From Flavobacterium sp. (GTDB lineage Bacteria; Bacteroidota; Bacteroidia; Flavobacteriales; Flavobacteriaceae): a stretch of 44,350 nucleotides of DNA. How positions within the stretch are numbered: the stretch's first letter is position 1; the number at the start of each line of letters is the position of its first letter. This document shows, piece after piece, positions 42,180-44,350 of this stretch. Location of the stretch: positions 1-44,350 of the forward strand of contig NZ_JAGNYF010000015.1 of NCBI RefSeq assembly GCF_017985075.1, in the 5' to 3' direction. The notes beneath the pieces are model-generated. The model was not told the DNA's origin, searched no databases, and saw only the letters and a list, made by a program, of their open reading frames with translations. A program made the position numbers and the translations under genes.

Positions 42180-42929
42180 TTAGGATTTGTTTTCAATTTT
42201 ATCTTGTAACGCAAAAAAAGCTCTTTTTGCAGCTGTTTCTTCTGCTTTTTTCTTAGAAGTAGCTCTGGCTTTGCTAATTACCTGATTGTCCATAAGTAAT
42301 TTCACACCAAAATACTTTACGCCTTCTTTGCCATCATCTTCAAAAATATCAAATTTAAAAGTAATTTTTTCTTTCTGACACCATTCGATAATTAGACTTT
42401 TATAGCTAATTACTTTTCCTTCTAAACGTTCAATATCCACATATTGTTTGATGATTTTCTCTTGTATAAATTTCTCACAATACGGATAACCTTTATCTAA
42501 ATAAATGGCACCAATGAAAGCTTCGCATAAATTGCCATGAATATTATCCCCAAAATGAGTTGGACTTACTTTACTTTCAATAAACTGTACTAAGTTAAAA
42601 TCTTTTCCCAATTCGTTTAAATGCTCTCTACTTACAATTTTAGATCGCATTTTTGTTAAGTAACCCTCATCGCCAGTTGGTACTTTTTTATACAAATGTG
42701 CAGCAATAACACTACCTAACATGGCATCACCTAAAAATTCTAATCGTTCGTAACTTATTGGAAATCCTTTTTCATCAGTTTGATTTGCAGAACGGTGCGT
42801 AAAAGCGTGTTTATAATAAATTTCTGTATTGGGCTTGAATCCCAAAATTTTGGTAATTTTTTCAAAAAAAACCCCGTCTTGATTAGAAGAAGGGGATTTT
42901 TTCAATATTTTATTTAAAATGCGACGCAT
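42180..42929 (-). CDS. rnc: Ribonuclease III
   Basis: This 249-aa enzyme cleaves double-stranded RNA in rRNA maturation and mRNA or sRNA turnover. The catalytic domain has the signature ERLEFLGDAMLG (61-72) and a second acidic cluster in 'GNLCEAFIGAIYLDKG'. The C-terminal double-stranded RNA-binding domain (about 172-245) ends 'KARATSKKKAEETAAKRAFFAL'. A short Lys/Arg-rich extension precedes the core. It lies 4 bp after fabF, so the two are one operon, as is common in this phylum. Confidence 0.96.
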   Translation of the reverse strand: MRRILNKILKKSPSSNQDGVFFEKITKILGFKPNTEIYYKHAFTHRSANQTDEKGFPISYERLEFLGDAMLGSVIAAHLYKKVPTGDEGYLTKMRSKIVSREHLNELGKDFNLVQFIESKVSPTHFGDNIHGNLCEAFIGAIYLDKGYPYCEKFIQEKIIKQYVDIERLEGKVISYKSLIIEWCQKEKITFKFDIFEDDGKEGVKYFGVKLLMDNQVISKARATSKKKAEETAAKRAFFALQDKIENKS

Positions 42930-42933
42930 GAAG

Positions 42934-44187
42934 TTATTCTTCTAATTTTTTGAAAAGCACACAAGCATTATGTCCACCAAATCCAAAAGTATTACTCATT
43001 GCCACTTTAATTTCTCTTTTTTGAGGCGTGTTTAAAGTCAAGTTTAATGATGGATCAATATTTTCATCTACTGTTGTGTGGTTTATTGTTGGAGGAACAA
43101 GACTGTGTTTCATTGCTAAAATAGAAGCAATTGCTTCAATTGCACCAGCTGCTCCTAACAAATGCCCTGTCATTGATTTTGTAGAATTGATATTTATATT
43201 TTTAGCGTGTGCTCCAAAAACATGACTAATTGCTTTTAATTCTGCAACATCTCCTAAAGGTGTTGAGGTTCCGTGAGTATTGATGTGATCTACTTCTTCT
43301 GGTTTCATACCTGCATCACGTAATGTATTTTCCATTACGGCAATAACTCCAATTCCTTCTGGATGTGGAGCAGTTAAGTGATACGCATCAGATGACATTC
43401 CGCCACCACCAACTTCACAATATATTTTAGCACCACGTGCTTTCGCGTGTTCGTATTCTTCAAAAACTAAAGCACCTGCGCCTTCGCCTAAAACAAAACC
43501 ATCTCTGTTGGCATCAAACGGTCTTGAAGCCGTTTCTGGCGAATCATTTCTTGTAGATAATGCTTGCATAGAGTTAAATCCACCCATTCCTGCAATAGTT
43601 ACGGCTGCTTCAGAACCTCCAGACACAATTACGTCACACATTCCTAAACGTATGTAGTTAAAAGCGTCTATCATAGCATTTGCTGAAGAAGCACAAGCAG
43701 AAACTGTTGTGTAGTTTGGACCCATAAAGCCATTTCTCATAGAAATATGAGCAGGAGCAATATCGGCAATCATTTTTGGAATAAAGAACGGATTAAAACG
43801 AGGTGTTCCATCTCCTTTAGCATAACTTAGTACTTCTTCTTGGAAGGTTTCTAAACCACCAATTCCAGCACCCCAAATTACACCTACTCTTTGTTTATTT
43901 ACGTTAGATTCTAAAATCCCGGCATCTGCAATTGCTTGTTCACCTGCAACAATGGCATATTGTGCAAATTTATCCATACGTCTTGCTTCTTTTCTATCGA
44001 TAAAATCTTCGATATTGAAGTTTTTTACTTCGCAAGCAAATTTTGTTTTATGTTTTTCGGTATCATAATACGTAATTGGAGCTGCTCCGCTTTTACCGCT
44101 AATTAAGGCATTCCAATATTCTTGAATATTATTTCCAATTGGAGTAAGTGCTCCAAGTCCTGTTACCACTACGCGTTTTAATTGCAT
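42934..44187 (-). CDS. fabF: 3-oxoacyl-[acyl-carrier-protein] synthase II
   Basis: This 417-aa condensing enzyme of type II fatty-acid synthesis elongates acyl-ACP with malonyl-ACP. The catalytic triad is Cys165 (VSACASS), His305 (NTHGTSTPLGD) and His342 (MTGHLLGAAG). 'NTFGFGGHNA' near the end is also typical. Length is standard. It starts the leftward fabF-rnc pair; acpP would be expected upstream, beyond the window edge. The 110-nt leader contains three hairpins. Confidence 0.97.
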   Translation of the reverse strand: MQLKRVVVTGLGALTPIGNNIQEYWNALISGKSGAAPITYYDTEKHKTKFACEVKNFNIEDFIDRKEARRMDKFAQYAIVAGEQAIADAGILESNVNKQRVGVIWGAGIGGLETFQEEVLSYAKGDGTPRFNPFFIPKMIADIAPAHISMRNGFMGPNYTTVSACASSANAMIDAFNYIRLGMCDVIVSGGSEAAVTIAGMGGFNSMQALSTRNDSPETASRPFDANRDGFVLGEGAGALVFEEYEHAKARGAKIYCEVGGGGMSSDAYHLTAPHPEGIGVIAVMENTLRDAGMKPEEVDHINTHGTSTPLGDVAELKAISHVFGAHAKNININSTKSMTGHLLGAAGAIEAIASILAMKHSLVPPTINHTTVDENIDPSLNLTLNTPQKREIKVAMSNTFGFGGHNACVLFKKLEE

Positions 44188-44297
44188 AAATTATTTTTTA
44201 GTTATATAGAAAAACCCAATGCTTCATAATTAAATATCAACATTGGGTATTACATAAATGTCTTATGTGAATGATTGTAATACAATCAATGTTTTTA
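44188..44297 (-). promoter_or_regulatory. Hairpin-rich leader of fabF
   Basis: Read leftwards, three stems occur in order: TGATTGT/ACAATCA (44288-44272), ACATAA/TTATGT (44268-44252) and ACCCAATG/CATTGGGT (44248-44241/44221-44214, loop 19 nt). The last is followed by TTTTC. A competing stem TATTACA/TGTAATA (44282-44276 with 44254-44248) would break the first two. The last hairpin may instead simply be a terminator of an upstream transcript. Confidence 0.4.
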
Positions 44298-44329
44298 CAA
44301 ATCTAAACAAAGATTTTTAAAAACAGAAA
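44298..44329 (-). promoter_or_regulatory. Possible promoter of fabF
   Basis: On the minus strand, TTTC (44329-44326), exactly 20 nt, then TAGATTTG (44305-44298). The -7 box is perfect, and the -33 box is one base off TTTG. Confidence 0.5.
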
Positions 44330-44350
44330 CAAAAAATAACAACATCCGTA

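Noticed and set aside
1-44350. CRISPR array, prophage, insertion sequence or toxin-antitoxin module
   Set aside because: No regularly spaced repeats, transposase, integrase, phage structural gene or TA-type gene pair was found on either strand.

Overview
The window reads as chromosomal DNA of a member of the Flavobacteriaceae (Bacteroidota), most likely Flavobacterium or a close relative. It is AT-rich and has Bacteroidota-type promoters (TTTG/TTG, about 20 nt, TAnnTTTG). Clade markers include a type B T9SS sorting domain, an IPExxxVDY protein next to pyk and rnc, a fused SpmA/SpmB-type membrane protein and a CarboxypepD_reg-like TonB receptor. About 37 protein genes, one intact tRNA gene and one broken tRNA gene are supported. 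I see no phage, transposase, CRISPR array or rRNA.

Region by region. (1) 1-4060 is an accessory stretch. It holds a tandemly duplicated tRNA-Asn whose first copy is broken by an 18-bp palindrome, a divergent MerR regulator/short-chain dehydrogenase pair, three small exported NTF2/SnoaL-fold proteins and an HxlR regulator. (2) 4064-10912 is mostly core: pheS, a small unknown gene, a CvpA-type protein, a two-component system, an exported DUF1573 protein, an alkylguanine-DNA methyltransferase and a class I fumarase. (3) 10996-15431 holds the SpmA/B-type protein and a 966-aa TonB-dependent receptor. (4) 15507-20102 is a tight operon read leftwards: DUF3108 protein, tryptophan 2,3-dioxygenase, M23 peptidase lipoprotein, glucose-6-phosphate isomerase. 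(5) 20103-20487 is a 385-bp gap with the best candidate for something undescribed: a minus-strand structured small RNA whose terminator hairpin carries the -33 box of the operon promoter. (6) 20488-22924 holds hppD and hmgA, two consecutive steps of tyrosine breakdown, next to the tryptophan-degrading dioxygenase. (7) 23131-28695 holds an APC-family permease, a patatin/Omp85 fusion and uvrC. (8) 28825-35790 reads mostly rightwards: an AstE/AspA-like hydrolase overlapping 5-formyl-THF cyclo-ligase, a small membrane protein, an RlpA-like protein, then a CYTH protein (minus), dinB, a SIMPL protein (minus) and lepA. (9) 35890-40101 encodes a 1403-aa secreted T9SS protein with about seven degenerate repeats. 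(10) 40167-44187 is the leftward cluster fabF-rnc-IPExxxVDY-pyk, with a hairpin-rich leader in front of fabF.

Most genes are ordinary housekeeping. The parts that most merit a second look are non-coding: the disrupted tRNA repeat, the candidate sRNA with its overlapping promoter, an ogt start codon sitting on a terminator T-tract, a tandem 19-bp duplication in front of lepA, and recurring stem families in the intergenic hairpins. At protein level, the M23 peptidase has Cys where the family normally has a zinc-binding His, and the sensor kinase has a CxxC motif in its extracytoplasmic domain. All functional statements rest on reading motifs by eye; no database search was run.
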